From positions 43,608,543-43,672,542 of the forward strand of contig CM037785.1 of assembly GCA_021229015.1 (NCBI GenBank): a stretch of 64,000 bases of DNA, given 5' to 3'. The notes below the pieces were generated by a model. The model did no database searches. It saw only the letters and a list, made by a program, of their open reading frames with translations, and had not been told where the DNA came from. The DNA comes from Solen grandis (taxonomy: Eukaryota; Mollusca; Bivalvia; Adapedonta; Solenidae). Below are positions 40,201 to 54,574 of this stretch, in pieces (within the stretch, counting starts at the first letter, position 1; each line of letters starts with the position of its first letter). A program made the position numbers and the translations under genes.

Positions 40201-43200
40201 TATTCAGATCAACATAACAGTTTTACTTTTGGGTTTTTCCCCTTTTAATTTAAAAAGTTGGAGTGCAGTTGCAAATTAGATTTTAAAATTTTTATTACGG
40301 GGTAATAAAAGGATAAATTTTGTCGATCTTTGAGTTGGGCCCCGGGGTATCCCCCATATATCGATCACGGACGGGGGCCTGACTTTTAAAAGGGGGTTTA
40401 AAGACACAGAATCACGATCTCGGGAGAAGAGTGTTTGGGAAAAAAAAAACCTGTTAAAAGCTGGCGCGCATTTCCTGGTCCCCGGGCAGTGTCTATTTGG
40501 GGGAAAAAAGGTCTGGAATTGTGAGGGGTTGCAGGGCAAAAAACGGGGAAAAAAGGGTCGAAAAGGAGGCTGTCGAGAAAAAAGAATAAGGAAACTCGCG
40601 GAGAAGAGACGGAAGGATGTGTTGTAGGAAAAGGAGTACCCCCCCGGATCTGTCGTCTGCACGGCGATGACCTAGTGATGGTGTTTTTTTATGTGTCTGT
40701 AGGGAAACGGAATTAGGGGGGAAAAGGGATAAAGGAGTTGTTCCCCTCCCGTCCATGTTTCTCCCGTGTTATCAGTTTTGTGATACAAAGGGGGGGGGTT
40801 TTCCTTTTCAGTTCTTATCGCAAAATATTCACGTTGTAATCCTTCTTGCTTTTATATCATATTTTGATGTGTTAATATTTAATATAAAAAAAAGGGGGGG
40901 GAAAAAAAAAAATGAGTTTTTTCAATGGGGGAAAAAAAAAAAATGAAAAAAAAAACCCCCGTAAAGGGACAGCCCCTACTTAAAAAAATTTAGCCCTCGT
41001 CCTAAAAGAAAGACCGGTGAATGAGTTTAAATTTTTACTTTAGCGGGGGAAAAATGTTCATAAGCAATTATACGATCAAGCCCATTCCTTCAAAAAAACA
41101 TAATAGATTTATTTAAAACATTGTTATTCGCTTAATTGTCTGTTTTGTTTTAAAATCGATTTAAAATTGTACCCCAAAAGAAACAAGTTAAAAACAAACG
41201 CCCATTTTCATAACATGCTTTAGGTTGGGTCTTTGCTATGCAGTGAGTCTCTCATTTCATTTTATTTATGTAATATGGGGGAAAAATCAAAAACTGTTGT
41301 GGTGACGCAGCTTTTTTGGACTTACATGCCGGATTCGATCCCGATTGTTTTTGATTACTTTTAAGGTGTCAAAAATATTTTGCTATTATCTACCCTTTTC
41401 CCCCCAAAAAATTTTTTTTAGACGCATTTTATTTTCCCCCCCTGATAACGTAACAAGTCATGTTTATTATTTTTTTTAAAAATCCCCAAAAAACTGTTTT
41501 TTTTTTTTTTTTCAAATAAATTCCCTTTCCCATAAATATTTTTTTTAGAAAAACTTAAAAAGTATCCCCCCGTTCGTAACGTTGGTAAAGTTTATTAAAA
41601 AAAATTGAATATACCCCGGGTTTTTTGGGATTGACAAATTTAACAACCTCGAACCCCGGGTTTTTGGGTACATACAGAAGGGTAGGGGGGGGACCCCCCC
41701 CCCCGAAAAATTTTTAAAAACTCAGAAAAATGTGTGAGTTCTTCATTTCAGCGTTAAGATCTCGTTTTTAAGGGGGTTTTTAATGTGTTAAACGCCCCCG
41801 GGGGTTTTGAAAACCCAAAAAATTAAAAGGGGCAGTATTCTTTTAAAACCCCAAAAGTTTTGTTACAGATGGGCAGGGGCCCTTTGGGTGTTTCTTCGTT
41901 TTTTTTTTTTTACAAAAAAAATAATTTTTTAAAAAAAGATTACACGTGCTTTACTTTGATGCAAAAACTAGGGGATGGTAATGCTTTTTTTAAACCCCCT
42001 CATTTTCTTTGTTTTGTACTGGATTTTCCCCCTTTGCTGCGACAATATTTTGTTTAAAAAAAAAGCCGGGAAAAAACACGAACCCCCCACCAACCGTAAA
42101 AGGGGTTCCTGATGAAAGGTCCTTTTTATGCCCCCGGATTCAAACCCCAAAACGGTGGGGAAAATGAAACATAAAGGGGCAGAACAAACAGGGGGAATGG
42201 GATTTGAGAAGGATTTTTAAGCCCCCCCAAAACTTGCAGACGCTTTAAGGACAGACGCTTTACGAATCATTCATAAAATGGATCTGCGATCTTTAAAAAG
42301 AGAATACCCTATTTTTGGTTTAAAACGGAATAAATGATAAAAAAATCAGTAATCTATGATTAATGACAATTTTACACTTTTCACCCCTTTTCGGTCACAT
42401 GATCGAAAAAACTGAAACGAGAGCTTCTCCTGATTTTTTTTTCCTATATTAGAGTTGCCCATCCGTATTAGGTAATTGGGCTTGGTTTTTAAGAAAAGTC
42501 TATTTTAAAAAATTAAATATCACTTACGGTTTTTAAGTCGGGGTTTTTAATAAATATGTCTTGATACTAGATCCATGAAAACCCTTTTGTTTTGTTGTTG
42601 TTTTTGGTTTTTCATTGCCCTGTAAAATTTTACTTTCCTGCGGAAAACTAAGCACTTAATTTTTAAAAAAGTCCGGCCAAAATACTGAACTTACCATGTA
42701 TTCGGACCCAATGGGTAAAAAAAAAGTATTTTTTTTTATGAATTTTATAACTAGGTACAAACAACGACCCCCGGGGCCGTCTTGTGGGAGACCTCCAGGG
42801 CAACCCCAAAACAAAAGGGTTTAAATTTTTATGCGTACAAATTCTAAGGTGGCGCATTTACAGTAAAAAAAATTTTAACAAAAAAAATAGTTGAAATTTT
42901 TGTATGGGCGAATTTTAAGTTTTACTCTTTCAAAGGGGGAAAAATTTGGGCCCAGCTTTTATGGGGTTATTCAATAAAAAGGACCGATAAAGAAATTAAT
43001 GAAAAATCCATCAAACCCCAGGGGGAGAGGGGGGGGGGTTTTTTCGTTTCTGTGTGATAAAATTTGTCTACATGAATTTTAAAAAAAATTTTTTAAAAAA
43101 TATTACCCTGCTGTATTGTTCGTCCATGCACATTAACAGACAAAAATGGTTAATAATGAGGTAAAAAAACTTTTCTTAATTTTGTTATTCGGGGTTGGCT

Positions 43201-46200
43201 GATTGTTTAAAAATTCGTCGTGTTATCTAAAATTTTTTCTTTTAAAAAACTTTTTCCCCGGGAAATTTTTTTGACGATTTTTTGTGATTACATGTATGTT
43301 TTTTACACCCCAATACATTTGCATTGCAATCATTTAGAGACATTGGGATAAACCCAAAACCCAGTCACGGGACTGTCCCCGGGGCCCCAGTAAGTATTTG
43401 TCTTTTTTTAAATTTTTGTTGGGGCGTCAAATATCGTTTTTTTCCCGGGTTTTTGGGGTATGTCGCCACCGAGGCCCGGCAAATTTTTTTGACCATGGTA
43501 AATTTTTACTGACCTGGCTTTTTTATTGATACCTAGAGTGCAAAAAAAAGAGTCATAGGGGGGAAAGGGTTAAATTAACTCAAACGGTATTAAAAAGTTT
43601 TTTTTTACGAATATTTAGAAACTTTGTTTCTTTGTTCGTATTGCGGACAAAAGTCTATCTTGAGTCCTTTTTGTATTTTTTTCCCCCGGGGGAAAAACTC
43701 TAAAAAGGCTGTATGGGCCAGTGAACGGGGCCCACAAGCAGTTTTTTGTGGGGATAACCCCCCGGGAAAATTTTTCCCCCCGAAATCTGTCGCTTTTCCG
43801 CAGCCTCACAGGGGAGGTGCGAGGTTTCCCAGCCCCCCGGGGAAAAAAGGGTTTTTAAAAAAAAAATTAAAACAATAGATTTTTACCTGCGGTGTGACAT
43901 TCCTTTCTAAAATTTTGACTTAAAAAAAAAAACATTTTTTTAAAAGCAAAAAAAATAAAAAAACAAATACGGGTGTTTTCATCTTTTCCCTTTTTAAATT
44001 TTAAAAAACACTTTCCCAATCTAAAAATAAGAATTGATCCTAGTACATATCATTCGGGCCCGGGTTTTTTGCACATTAAACACATTAAAAAAATGCCTGC
44101 TTTAAAATTTTCCCCCCTTTCCCCTACTACTTCCGTTAACGCCGTTGATCCCCCCAGGTCAATTTTTTCCCCCTATATGCAATGTCTGTCAATAAAAAAA
44201 AATTCATTTTTTTTTTTTTTGTATAAAAAATATTTTTTTTTTTAAGATGAAAAAAAAATTTGGTTTTTTGGGTTTTTTTTGGGGAAAAATTTATACGGTC
44301 ACTGAAATTTCCCGGAAAGGGGTTTAAAAATTTTTTAAAATTAACATTTTTGTAATCTTGAAAGGGGGTCAGTGAACATTTTATATTTTCTAATTGATTA
44401 TTGGTTTTTTTTTATTTTTTTTTTATTTATTTATTTATTTTTTTTTTTTTTTAAATTTATTTATTTATTTATTTTTTATTTTGAAAAAACGACAGTTTTG
44501 CACGAGAACCCCAATGGGGGATATGCCTAAAAACCCAAACTCCACAATTTTACATAAAACCCCGCGTGTCTTTTTTTGTTTAGCTTCCTTAATTTATTTT
44601 AAATTAATCAATTACTTCATCAACTTTTATTTTTTTATTCTACTAAATTATTATTGCTTCTTTTACTATTATCATTATGAGGTGGTTTTGATTATTCAAT
44701 TAAAAAACCCAAAAAGAAAAAATTTTTCAGCAAAAAGGGATTTGAAGATTTTTTTTGTTTTTATTATATGGCCCTTTAAAAAAGGGGGTTTGGGGCCCCA
44801 AAAAAAGGGCCCAAAACGGAGATTCATATCTCTGAAAAACCCCTTTTTAAAATTTTTTTTGGTCTTGATCTCTGCTTCTCATCTATTTTCCCTTTTTTTT
44901 TTTTCTTTTTTTTTTTTAAAATTTTACGGGGGGAAAAAAAAAAAAAAAAACTCATTTTTATGTTCTTTTTGAATTGATTTTTTTTTTTAAATTTTACAAA
45001 AACACACTCGTGCGCCACGATCTATCGGATCTTTCCCGATTATTGACCCCAAAATCGAATCAGTGAATTTCTAAATATGTTTTTTTTCAAAGGCTAAAAA
45101 AATTTGTTATTAACTAGGGGAGAGATAAAAAATTTTTTGGGGATAATTTGGGAAACTTTTCATGGGGGAATAAAAATTTTTTAAAGAAACTGGTATATAT
45201 TTAAAAAAAAAAATTTTTTCTTTTTGCGTTTTCATGTACTGCAAAGGTCTAGCCCCTGGCACCTCTTTAGGGGGCCCCCTTTTTTTAAAAGACGAGGGTA
45301 AAATCCGAAACTATCGAATGAACCCCCCGATTTCCCAGTAAATTTCCCAAATTGTGGGGCAAGTTGTCAAAAAGCGAAATGAGTGGAATTGGATGAAAAA
45401 AGTTGCGGAAATTTGGCCCCACTTTTTTCGGGGGGTTTTGTGGATTAAAATTTTTTTCAGATCAAGGGATTTAATTATATTGGGGTTTAAAAATGAAAAT
45501 AAGGGGGTAAAACGCCCGGATGAAAAAATCTTGCTGCAGAGTAATGATGGCCCCCAAACAAAACAGATTTCCCGTCCACGGGTTTCCCAAAATGGGAGGG
45601 GGGGCATTTGCAACTGTTAGTATTTTCCCCCCGCCCCCCCCAATTTTTTTGGCAAAACCCTTTTTTTTAAATATGGAATTCAAGATTAAAAAAAATTTAT
45701 TTGTCGTTGCCTGTTTTTTACAGAAAGTAATGTAAAACCAAGTAACTTGAAGTTTAAAGAGTAGGTCATTCAAAGGGTTTTTGGGGGATAAAAGTTTTCT
45801 TATCAGTTCCGCATATTTTTAAAAAAAATTTTAATTTAAACCCTTTTTTTTTATAGGTGTTGTTAAGGGGGTTTTGGGTTTTTAATATTTGGGGTTTAAG
45901 GGTAGGTGTTTTTCTATAACTTTTAAAAAAAGGGGGGAAACCCGTTGATATCTTGGAGTGCCAGCATCATATATTCATGTACGTCACTTCGGAGAAAAAA
46001 ATTCGAGGCTTGTCATGAAAAGGGGTTTATCCCCCCCCCTTTTTTTTCTATATTCGTTAGAAAAATTTTTTTGGTCGACATCAATATACTTAAAAATTTA
46101 TGATTTGTCATTGGGGGGATGCAGTGGGGTTTCTGATCAGCAAAACATTTAAAACTTACCTTATATTAAGAATGACTGAAAAAAAAATGAACATTTAGGA

Positions 46201-46329
46201 GTCTAGTTTTTAGAGCTATTTAAGTTTAAAAAAAAAAAGGGAAGGGATCAGTGTAAAAAGTTTTGGGCCCGACCTGTTACTTTTGTTATTTATGTTTTTC
46301 AGGTGAAAAAAAAAACCTGACCCCTGTTG

Positions 46330-46690
46330 GGGATTGAATCCCGGGTTCCTAATCGCAGACCATCTTGCTCCACTTTGCTAAAGAGATAGCCAAATTTTAA
46401 TGTTCAAGAGGTTGGGGCATCCACCGTGGAAACGGGGAAAAGTCACGTGGGTTCAAACTAACCCCAACATCCAATGTAGCAAAAAATGGCATTAGATACT
46501 AGGGTTTCCCTCTTGGTGTCAGCAACATGATAAGGGGACTTTTAGGACTGGTTGGCCCCGGGGGCAGGATAATGGATGGGTGTGATATCATGCCACGTCT
46601 AGGGTTTAAAAATCAGTTTTTTCAGCACTATATTGTTAAGTAGACATCATCTCAAATGACCCAAATACGTTGGCGGGGACTTAAATCCAA
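46330..46690 (+). mobile_element. Damaged SINE copies in the distorted block
   Basis: The family-1 body is recognisable at about 46480-46690 (GACTGGTTGGCCCCGGG, TGATATCATGCCACGTCTA, AAGTAGACATCATCTC). A tRNA-like minus-strand segment at 46330-46390 has GGGATTCAATCCCC. Heads are too distorted to delimit. Confidence 0.6.
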
Positions 46691-47317
46691 AACACAAAAA
46701 AAAAAAAGAGCTAGCCAGTGAAAATGGGAAAATGCCTTTCTAGGCCATTAATACAATCCACCCCCCTTTAAAACCCGGGAATAGTACAACCACATTTAAT
46801 ATGGGTTTTTAAATTTTGAACCCCAGGTAAACACACTAAATAAAAATACTTTACGAAAAAGCTAGCCCAAAATGAGACTGTTGAAAGGATTTGTTTGGGC
46901 CGTTTTAGTTCAATCTTCAGTATGTCTTATCTTTACAAGATTGGTAAAAAGGTTTTATAGGATTCATTCAAAAATTTGGTTAATCTAGGCAGGTCCCCAA
47001 TGTTGTTTTTCGAATCTGTGCAACGACACAATGCTAAACTTTTATTAGGGTTGAATGGTTAAGGGTGACCAGAAAAGTCTCCAATGAAGGGGGGTAGGTA
47101 CACTTACAATCCCCTGGAATGATGTGGTGATTTAACCCTCTTTGGGTAAATTTCCTTTTTTTGTCATTTGAATATATTTCTTGGGTCAGCATTTGAACAT
47201 CAAAAGATTCCCAATTTCTATGCCCTAGAAAATATTTGGCTCCCATGATAAAAAAAAAATTTTTTTAAAATTTTAATTTAATTTAAAAAATTATTTTTAA
47301 AGCCCGGGAAGGAAAAG

Positions 47318-47634
47318 GTGGGTTTTTTTTTGGTTTTTTTTTTGGAGGAAAAAAGAGAAAAAGAGAATGAAAATAAAAGGAAAAAAAAAAAAGAAAAGGA
47401 AAGAAAAAGGGGAAAAAGAAAAGGAGAAAAAAAGATTTTTTTAAAACGAAGAGAAAAAAGGAAGAAAAAAGAGAAGAAAAAAGCGTTTAAGGAGGTGGGA
47501 GGGGGGAAAATAGGGAAAAAAAAGCAGAAAAAAAAGAAAGGGGAAAAGGGAAGAGAGAAAGGGGTTTTAAAAAAGGAGGAAAAAGGCCTTTTTTTTTGGG
47601 AAGAAAGGGAAAAAAAAGAAAAAAAAATAACAAG

Positions 47635-47667
<33 letters not shown>

Positions 47668-47755
47668 AAAAAAAAAAGGAAATTTTAAAAAAAGGGGGGG
47701 GGGGGGAAAAAAAAAAAAAAAAAAAAAAAGGCTTTTAACACTAATTAAAATTTAA
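47318..47755. repeat. Low-complexity purine tract
   Basis: Almost pure A/G sequence; a lysine/glutamate-rich open frame results from composition alone. Confidence 0.7.
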
Positions 47756-50700
47756 AATCAAAGGGGAAAAATTAATTAGTTATTTCCCCCGCAATTTAAA
47801 ATTTAAACCCCTTGAAAAGGGTTTTTTTTTTGTTTTGTTTTTTTTTCAGTTGGGGTTTTTTAATTGGGGGCCCAAATTTGCCTTATTTAAAGAGAAAATT
47901 AAATTTTTTTCCTTTGGGAATTTATTTCACAATTTTTTTTTAAAAAAAAAATTTAAAATTAAAAAGTGGGGAAAGCCGACAAAGGGAAAATTTTAAAAAA
48001 AAATAAAATTCAATGTTTTTCTTTTTCCAATTTTTGGGACACAACCCTCCCTAATTTGAGCTTTGAAGCAGTTTCAAAAAAAAAAATTAAAAAGGGGGGA
48101 TCTTTCTGAATTGTACAATTTTTATTAAAAATTTTTAAAAAATTATTTTCGTAACTGTATAAGATTTTTTTTTATCTTTTTCAAAAATTAATTTAATGGA
48201 AAAAGGGGGGGCCCTTTTTTAGGGCTTTTAAAAAAAAAAAACAAAAAAAAGGAAAAAAAGTTTGGGCGCCCCAAAAAAATAAAAAACCATGACGGTAAAA
48301 ATTTTTTTATTACATTTAAATTAAAAACCCTTTTAAACTTGTTTTTCCCCTTACTTTAAAAATTCTTTTTTTTATCCAACATTTTTTGGGCCCCCTTATT
48401 TTAAAATTGCACCTTTGCAAATACCACGGGACTTGTGAAAAAAAGGGGGTTTTTTGGTAAAAACCAGGTTCCCTTTTTTAATTGTTAATCATTGGTACCC
48501 AGAAATTAATTATTTTTAAAAATAAAAAAAAAGTAATTTTCTTTTTTATTTTTGGAAAAGCCATGGTTAAAAAAAAAAAAAATGTGGTTAAAAAAATTAA
48601 GTTTAAAGAAAAAAACTTTTTAAAACATGTATATTTTAAAAAGATAACATTATTTTAAAAATTCATTTTAAAAATTTGATAAATCTTTTCACTGGAAAAA
48701 ATTCTTTTTTTCTTTAAAAAAATAAACTGCAGTTTTTAATTTTTGGGGGGCTTAAAGGAAAACGTAAGTGCATATTTGGGGCGAAAAATACACCTTATAA
48801 CAAGTTTTTTAATTTTTATAACAGGTAAAGTAAAATTTTTCTTAAAATTGTTTAATGTTATTTAAAATTTTTTCTTGTTTACTTTTAAAACCAAAAATTT
48901 TCCCTTTAAACTTGAATACAAAAAAAAGACTTAAATAAAATATTTTGCTGAAAAAAAGTTTGTTTTTTTGGAAAAACCGTCCAGGGGTTTTTGTGTTAAA
49001 ATTTGGGTTTTAAAAATAGAAATAATTATTTTTTTTTACAAATTTTAAAATGGCAAATTAATTTATTTTTTTTTTTATAAAAAATTTAGAATGGGAGGGG
49101 GGGGAGAATTGAATTTTAAAATCACGTCTTTTAAACATTTATTTATATAATCAAAATTTTAAACCCTGGTAAAATAAAAATTTGGCATTTACCCTCTGAG
49201 AAATTGATTTTTTTTCCGTAATTTTTTTTTCTTATTTTTTAATTTTATGGAAAATAAGCAGATGAAAGGAAATTATGTTAAAGATTTATAATTGTATTGT
49301 TTTTTTGTTTTTAAAATTTTTTTCTTTATTGTATTTATTTAGTTATTAAAAATTTTGTCTTAGCTTAGGAAATTTCTAAAAACCCCCAAAAGTACGGAGG
49401 GATCCAGAACCCCGACCTATAAAATGGAAGCCCCCAAATAAATTCCAAAAAATTCATTTAACCCATTTCGGTAGGGGTGAGGGTGTTTTTAAATCAGAAA
49501 ATTATTTTAACCCCCTTTAATTTTTTAAAAATTTTCGTTTTATCAATTAAAACTGTTATTTAAATTTATTTTTTTTTTCTTTCTTGTTTAAAATCTGAGG
49601 ATAAGGGGGGATTTTTAAAAGATTAACTGTAATTTTTGTTTTTTTGGCAAAATTTTATTTTGAATGAAAATTTTTTTTTTTTTCTTGCGGAAAATTTTTA
49701 AAAATATTGGAAAATTTAATAAATTTTTGGATTAAAACTTTTTTTTTGTAAATGGTTCTTAATTTTCCTTTTTGGGTTTTTTATAAAAAGAGAATTTAAA
49801 AATTGAAAAAAATATGTGAGATTGTAAATTACTCGGGGTTGAAAGTTTTTTTTTCCCTTTTTGATTTTTTTCCAAAAAGTTTTTAGTCATTTAAGCAGTT
49901 TCCCCAAAAAAATTACAAATAAGGGAGCCAAATTTTTTACCGGAAGATCGTAGAAAGTATTTTCCCAGCCCTTAGCTTCTCCCCTTTAAATCGAGATGTC
50001 GATTTGGCATCTAAGCAAATTAAATCAAACTTTCCCCTTGGGGCCCTAAGCCCCAAAATTTTAAATTTTAAAATTGTTGATTTTTATCCCCCTTTTAAAA
50101 GCAAACTGTTTAAAATTTTTAATTTTTACCAAAAATTTAGTTTTTAACTTTTTGGGTTCTGTTTTTTGGGGCACTTTCGTTTTGATTACCACTTTTAACA
50201 CTTTTGATGTTTTTTTTTCCCCCAAATTAAAAAAAAAAGAAAACCCTTTTTAAAAAAATTTTTTTTTTTTATTTTATAAATTTTTTTAAAATTTTTTAAC
50301 TTTTAAAGTTCCACCATTTCCCTTTTAATTGTTTTTATAAAAAAAAACAAAAAAAATTTAAATTTTTTAATTTATGCTCCAAATTGAAAAAAGACAAAGT
50401 AAAAGAAAATATTTACAGTTTTTAAATTAAATTAAAAATTAATCCCAAAAAAAAATTGGGAAAATTGTTCCTTTTTGCTTTTTTTTCAAAAACAGTGTTT
50501 TTTTAAAATTTCAAGGGAGTTTCCCAAAAAAACTAAACCCCTATAAATGGAAGTCCTTTTTTTTTTCCTAAAGAAACCTTTTTAAAGGAAAAATTTTAGC
50601 CCCAATTTTTGCTTTGCTTTTGAAGTACAGAGATATTGGGTTTCCCTTTAAAAAATTTAATTTAAAAATTTCCAAATTTGGGTATTTTAAACTTAATGGG

Positions 50701-51239
50701 GAAAAAGGGGAGGGGTTTTGGAACAGAAAGGATGCAGGGCTGTTTAAGTTTTTTTTAATTTTAAAAAGGGATTTTTTGGAAATGTTTTACAATAAAAATC
50801 GGGGGTTCCCCCTTTTATGTTCCTGTCCTTTTTTTTTTTTTAAAAAAAAAAAAAACAGGGGGAAACCCCCATTTGGAAAAAGAAAAATTTTTTTTAATTT
50901 TTGATTAGTTTTATTAAAAAAATAAAATTAAAAAAAAATTTTTCAATTTTTAAAAAAGGGGTTCCACCTTTTAAAAAATTTAAAAGCCCAATTTTACAAA
51001 AAAAAAGAAAAAAAAACTTTTTTTGAATAAAAAAAAAAAGAAAAAAAAAATGGGGTTTGCTTGTTATTTTTCAAAAGAATTAACATAAATTTTTTGGGAA
51101 AAACCTGGTTTTTCCCCCGTGAAAAAACCCAATTTTGGGGGTTATTTTTAACCCAAACCAAATAAAAACCCGGGGTAAAGTGAGTTTTTTGTTAAGAACC
51201 CAAAAAGGGGAAAGCAAGAAAATTACAGGATGTTGTGCC

Positions 51240-52030
51240 AGTCTTTTTCAGTGTAAGAGACACGAAAAACAAAAAAGGGGGACAGGTTTTTTTTCTGGGT
51301 CAGTTGGAGTTGCGTACACAGTAAGGCAAAAGAAGAAATGCCTATTTTTCAAATTTTGTTTGGGCCCGACAAGAAGGCAAAAAGCAAAAAAAAAATGCCT
51401 TTTCTTTTTTGTGGGCCCGACAAGGGAAGGCAAAAAGCAAGGAAAAAAAACCATGCTGTTGTGCAGACATGAAAGGCAAAAAGGCAAAAAAAAAAGTACC
51501 AGGCTGTTGTGCTTGTTTTTAAGCTTAAAGTTAATGAGGCAAAGGCAAAAGGAAAACCATGCTGTTGTACCAGTCTTTAGCTTAAAAGGGTTAAGGAGGC
51601 AAAAACCAAAAAAATGCCCCTGCGTTGTGCCAGCATGGAAAGGGAAAAAACAAAAAAATACAGGCTGAGTGCCAGTCTTACTTAAAAGTTAAAGGGGGCC
51701 AAAAGCAAGAAAAAGCCATGCTGTTGTGCCAAACATGGAAAGCAAAGGAAGAAAATACCAGGCTGTTGACCAATCTTTAGCTTAAAGGGTTAAAGGGGGC
51801 AAAAAGGGAAAAAATGCTGTGTGTTGTGCAGACTTGAGAAACAAAGGCAAGAAAATCCAGGGTGTTTTTGCAAATAGCTTAAAGACATGAGAAAAGGAAA
51901 AGGGAGAAAATGCCGGCTTTGAAAATGAAGGGTGTTGTGCAGACAGAGAAGACAAATGAAAGAAAACACCAGGATATTGTGCCAGTTTTTAGAGCTGAGA
52001 AAGCAAAAAAAAAAGTCAGGGAATTGTGCC
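51240..52030. repeat. Tandem repeat of about 45-50 bp, two alternating forms
   Basis: Units recur around CAGGCTGTTGTGCCAGTCTT followed by AGCTTAAAGTTAA...GGCAAA, alternating with CATGCTGTTGTGC...ACATG...GGCAAA. Homopolymer distortion blurs copy boundaries; roughly 15 units are visible. Confidence 0.7.
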
Positions 52031-52214
52031 AGTCTTTTGTGTAAAGTTTTGTGCTTTTTCTTTCTTCAAAAATGAAGGACAGTCAAAAAAAAAGAATATG
52101 AAGGGTATCTTAAATTCCCCAGTTATTATGTCCCAAACTTTATGTAAAAGGATATTTATTTGATTATGAGAAAGAATTAAAAAAAAATTTCCATATACCC
52201 TCAACATTTACCCC

Positions 52215-52365
52215 GCAATAAAAATTGGGGCCGCAATAATGCAGTTCATGTAGTTACAGTGCAGTTTTACTGGGAAGGCGGTAAGGGAAATTGGCAGCGC
52301 CTGTGTCAGTGGGTCTAATGTACACCAGGGGGAACCGGGAGAGGTTGGGCGCCAGGCTATCTGAT
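52215..52365 (-). pseudogene. Possible distorted SLC29 transporter exon
   Basis: The minus strand reads PNLSRFPLVYIR, then base-level noise, then a CNYMNC-like word. Equilibrative nucleoside transporters have an (S)RxxPLVxxR...IPLFxxCN block before their last membrane helices, and this site lies downstream of the clean SLC29 exons on the same strand. No clean frame or splice sites can be read, so this is a candidate only. Confidence 0.3.
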
Positions 52366-52679
52366 CACAACTTGCACCCAAAAAAATTTTGTTTTGGTTT
52401 AATGGTTCTGAGCTCCATCTGTGAACAAACTGTTTCATGATGTCCCCTATGCATGTTATCAGGGATCAGTTTTCCCGAGATCCAGAGAACAATACTGATA
52501 ACTACAGTTATTATGACTTGGGGATCTATTTTCAACATTTGAAAAATGGGTTAGCCCCGGCTTCTGTCTACAGAACAATGGGGCCCCTTTTAAAACAGGA
52601 ATGTATTAATTTGTTTACATGCTGTAAGCTCAATACAAATTTTTTATGTGTGCTGGCGGTTCAAAGCAAGATCGTGTAA

Positions 52680-54574
52680 AATATTTATACAGGCCTATAA
52701 AAAAACACCAGCTTTTTTATTGCTAAATACGATCCTCGTTTTAAAAGTTGAAATTTACATTTAATTGCAAAAGATATTACATATACAGATAAAAAGCAAA
52801 AAGGTTGTTCTTTGGAAACATTTAAGGAATAAATCGTTTTTTAATGATTAAATTTGGCTATATATTTTTAAATTTTACGAACTTAAATTTAGGTTATAAT
52901 GGTTAGGAACTTCTGAAACACATTTGTCCTTAACAGGAAATTAGCTTCCCCGACTTTACCAGTTTGAATCAGAGGTTTATTTAATAAAGTTTTTGAAAAA
53001 TTAATGACGTTACATTCATCAGTGGGGGATTTCTCAAAATTTTTCAAGGGGTTTGGGGTTTTATTGTAGAACAAAGTCCCAGAAGAAAGAATCAGGGGTT
53101 GGAGCCCCGTTTTAGTTGATTTTTTTTGGTGCCCCCTGTGTGTGGTACAATCCAGACTGTTATAATACTATAGTATAGCACTCCATAAGGACAGTAACCC
53201 CCTTGAGAGCATTTTGGGTTTAAGTCTATTAAAGTGGGATTTCAAAATTGGTGTTTTTACATCTATGGTTGCATGTGAGCTGTAATGCTTTTGGGATTTT
53301 TTTTTGGTCCGTTTGGTGTTGGCAGAGTCCCCGGTTCAAGTCTATTCTGGGTTTTTACATTTTCTCAAACCCCAATTTTGGGGTGACCCCAACACTTTTT
53401 AAGTGATATAATTAATATAATTATACAAAAAAAACGGGGTTTTCAAGTCAGCCCCCCAGTTTGGGCACAAAAAAGTTTTGCTCTGATTTACCCCACGTTA
53501 AAAAAAATAACTTCTCACACATGGGCCCCAACCAAATTCCCCGTAAAAACTCTGCCCCCAAGGGTTCAATTAAAACCCCCCCTTAACCCACCCCCCTTAC
53601 CTGAAGATTTAACCCCCATAAAAAATTTTGTCGTAGTAGATTCAAAAAAGGTTTAATCATGAATGCACTTCCCCCCAAAAATGAATGTTTTTATAAAGGG
53701 AAAACGGCACAATAAACGGAATTTGACCCCGTTAGTCAAATCTTTTTGTAAAAAATAACCATGCTCAAAAAATATTTCTATCACTGGGCCCGTAAGCCAC
53801 ATACAATTTTTCAGATAAAACTTCCCTCAGGGGGATTCGGTATCAGAAATTAAAGACTTTGTTTCATGGAAGGTTTTACTCACTCTTCAAAACACATTAT
53901 GGTATTGCTTGCTGACAATGTGGACAAAACTTGCCCTCGATAAGTGCAAAATTTTTCTGAATCTGTGTTTCTAAGGTTAGATATTACTTGCCTCCAGGAA
54001 GTGACAATTTGTCAACCCTTACTTGCATTTTTTCTAATCAATCTCTCTGGTGATTTCATTGAGGTCTTTAGGGACCTGGCATAAATTTTCTACTAAGTAG
54101 TGCATTTGCTTTGAAAAATCTTTAATTAGTTTATTGAATATAAGTCAGTGATGAATCATGTAGCTGGTAATTTGGTTGTTACAAACTTTTTTTCAAAGTG
54201 CTTAAGGTATACAAACAAATTGTTGGAAAAAACAAATAGTCACAAATGTAATGTAAATTTCAGCGTATTCACGAAATCATGCACTGATTTTCTTTCCCAA
54301 AACTGGATGGATATTGAAATAACGGCATATGAGTCTGAGTTTTAATAAAATTTAAGTACATTTTTATTTCACAGTGCCATGATCAATTGTCCTTTAATTA
54401 GGAAGATTTGAAATAATTTTCAAGATTTTTTAAAAACCTTTAAACAAAATTATAATTTTTAGTAATTTTTAAATATTTGGTATATCCTATTTAACATTTT
54501 TTGTTTAAAATTTTTTAAATTTTTTTTGGTTCAACAAAATGCTTTCATTCATTAAAAAGGGATTTCAGTTTCAG
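52680..54574. other. Mildly distorted non-coding sequence
   Basis: Texture improves, but no exon with splice sites or known repeat could be recognised. Confidence 0.35.

Larger units (their letters stand above)
34390..54560. other. Homopolymer-distorted block, probably low-accuracy assembly
   Basis: From about 34390 the text changes to dense runs (TTTT, AAAA, GGGG, CCCC) with missing and doubled bases; it becomes milder after about 52200. Where clean sequence exists for comparison (1639-4702), words match but runs are stretched and short unique segments replaced. Open frames here (for example 40276-40756, 44394-44972, 47318-47755, 51135-51668) have no recognisable domains and are treated as noise. 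Confidence 0.75.

Noticed and set aside
40276..45773. Several frames of 60-190 residues
   Set aside because: No recognisable domains, heavy F/K/P/G homopolymer bias, and the region is distorted.
47318..47755. Lysine/glutamate-rich 145-residue protein
   Set aside because: Pure A/G tract in the homopolymer-distorted block; composition alone keeps the frame open.
51135..51668. 177-residue frame
   Set aside because: It spans the 45-50-bp tandem repeat in distorted sequence; repeated CAVV/KKK words follow the DNA repeat.
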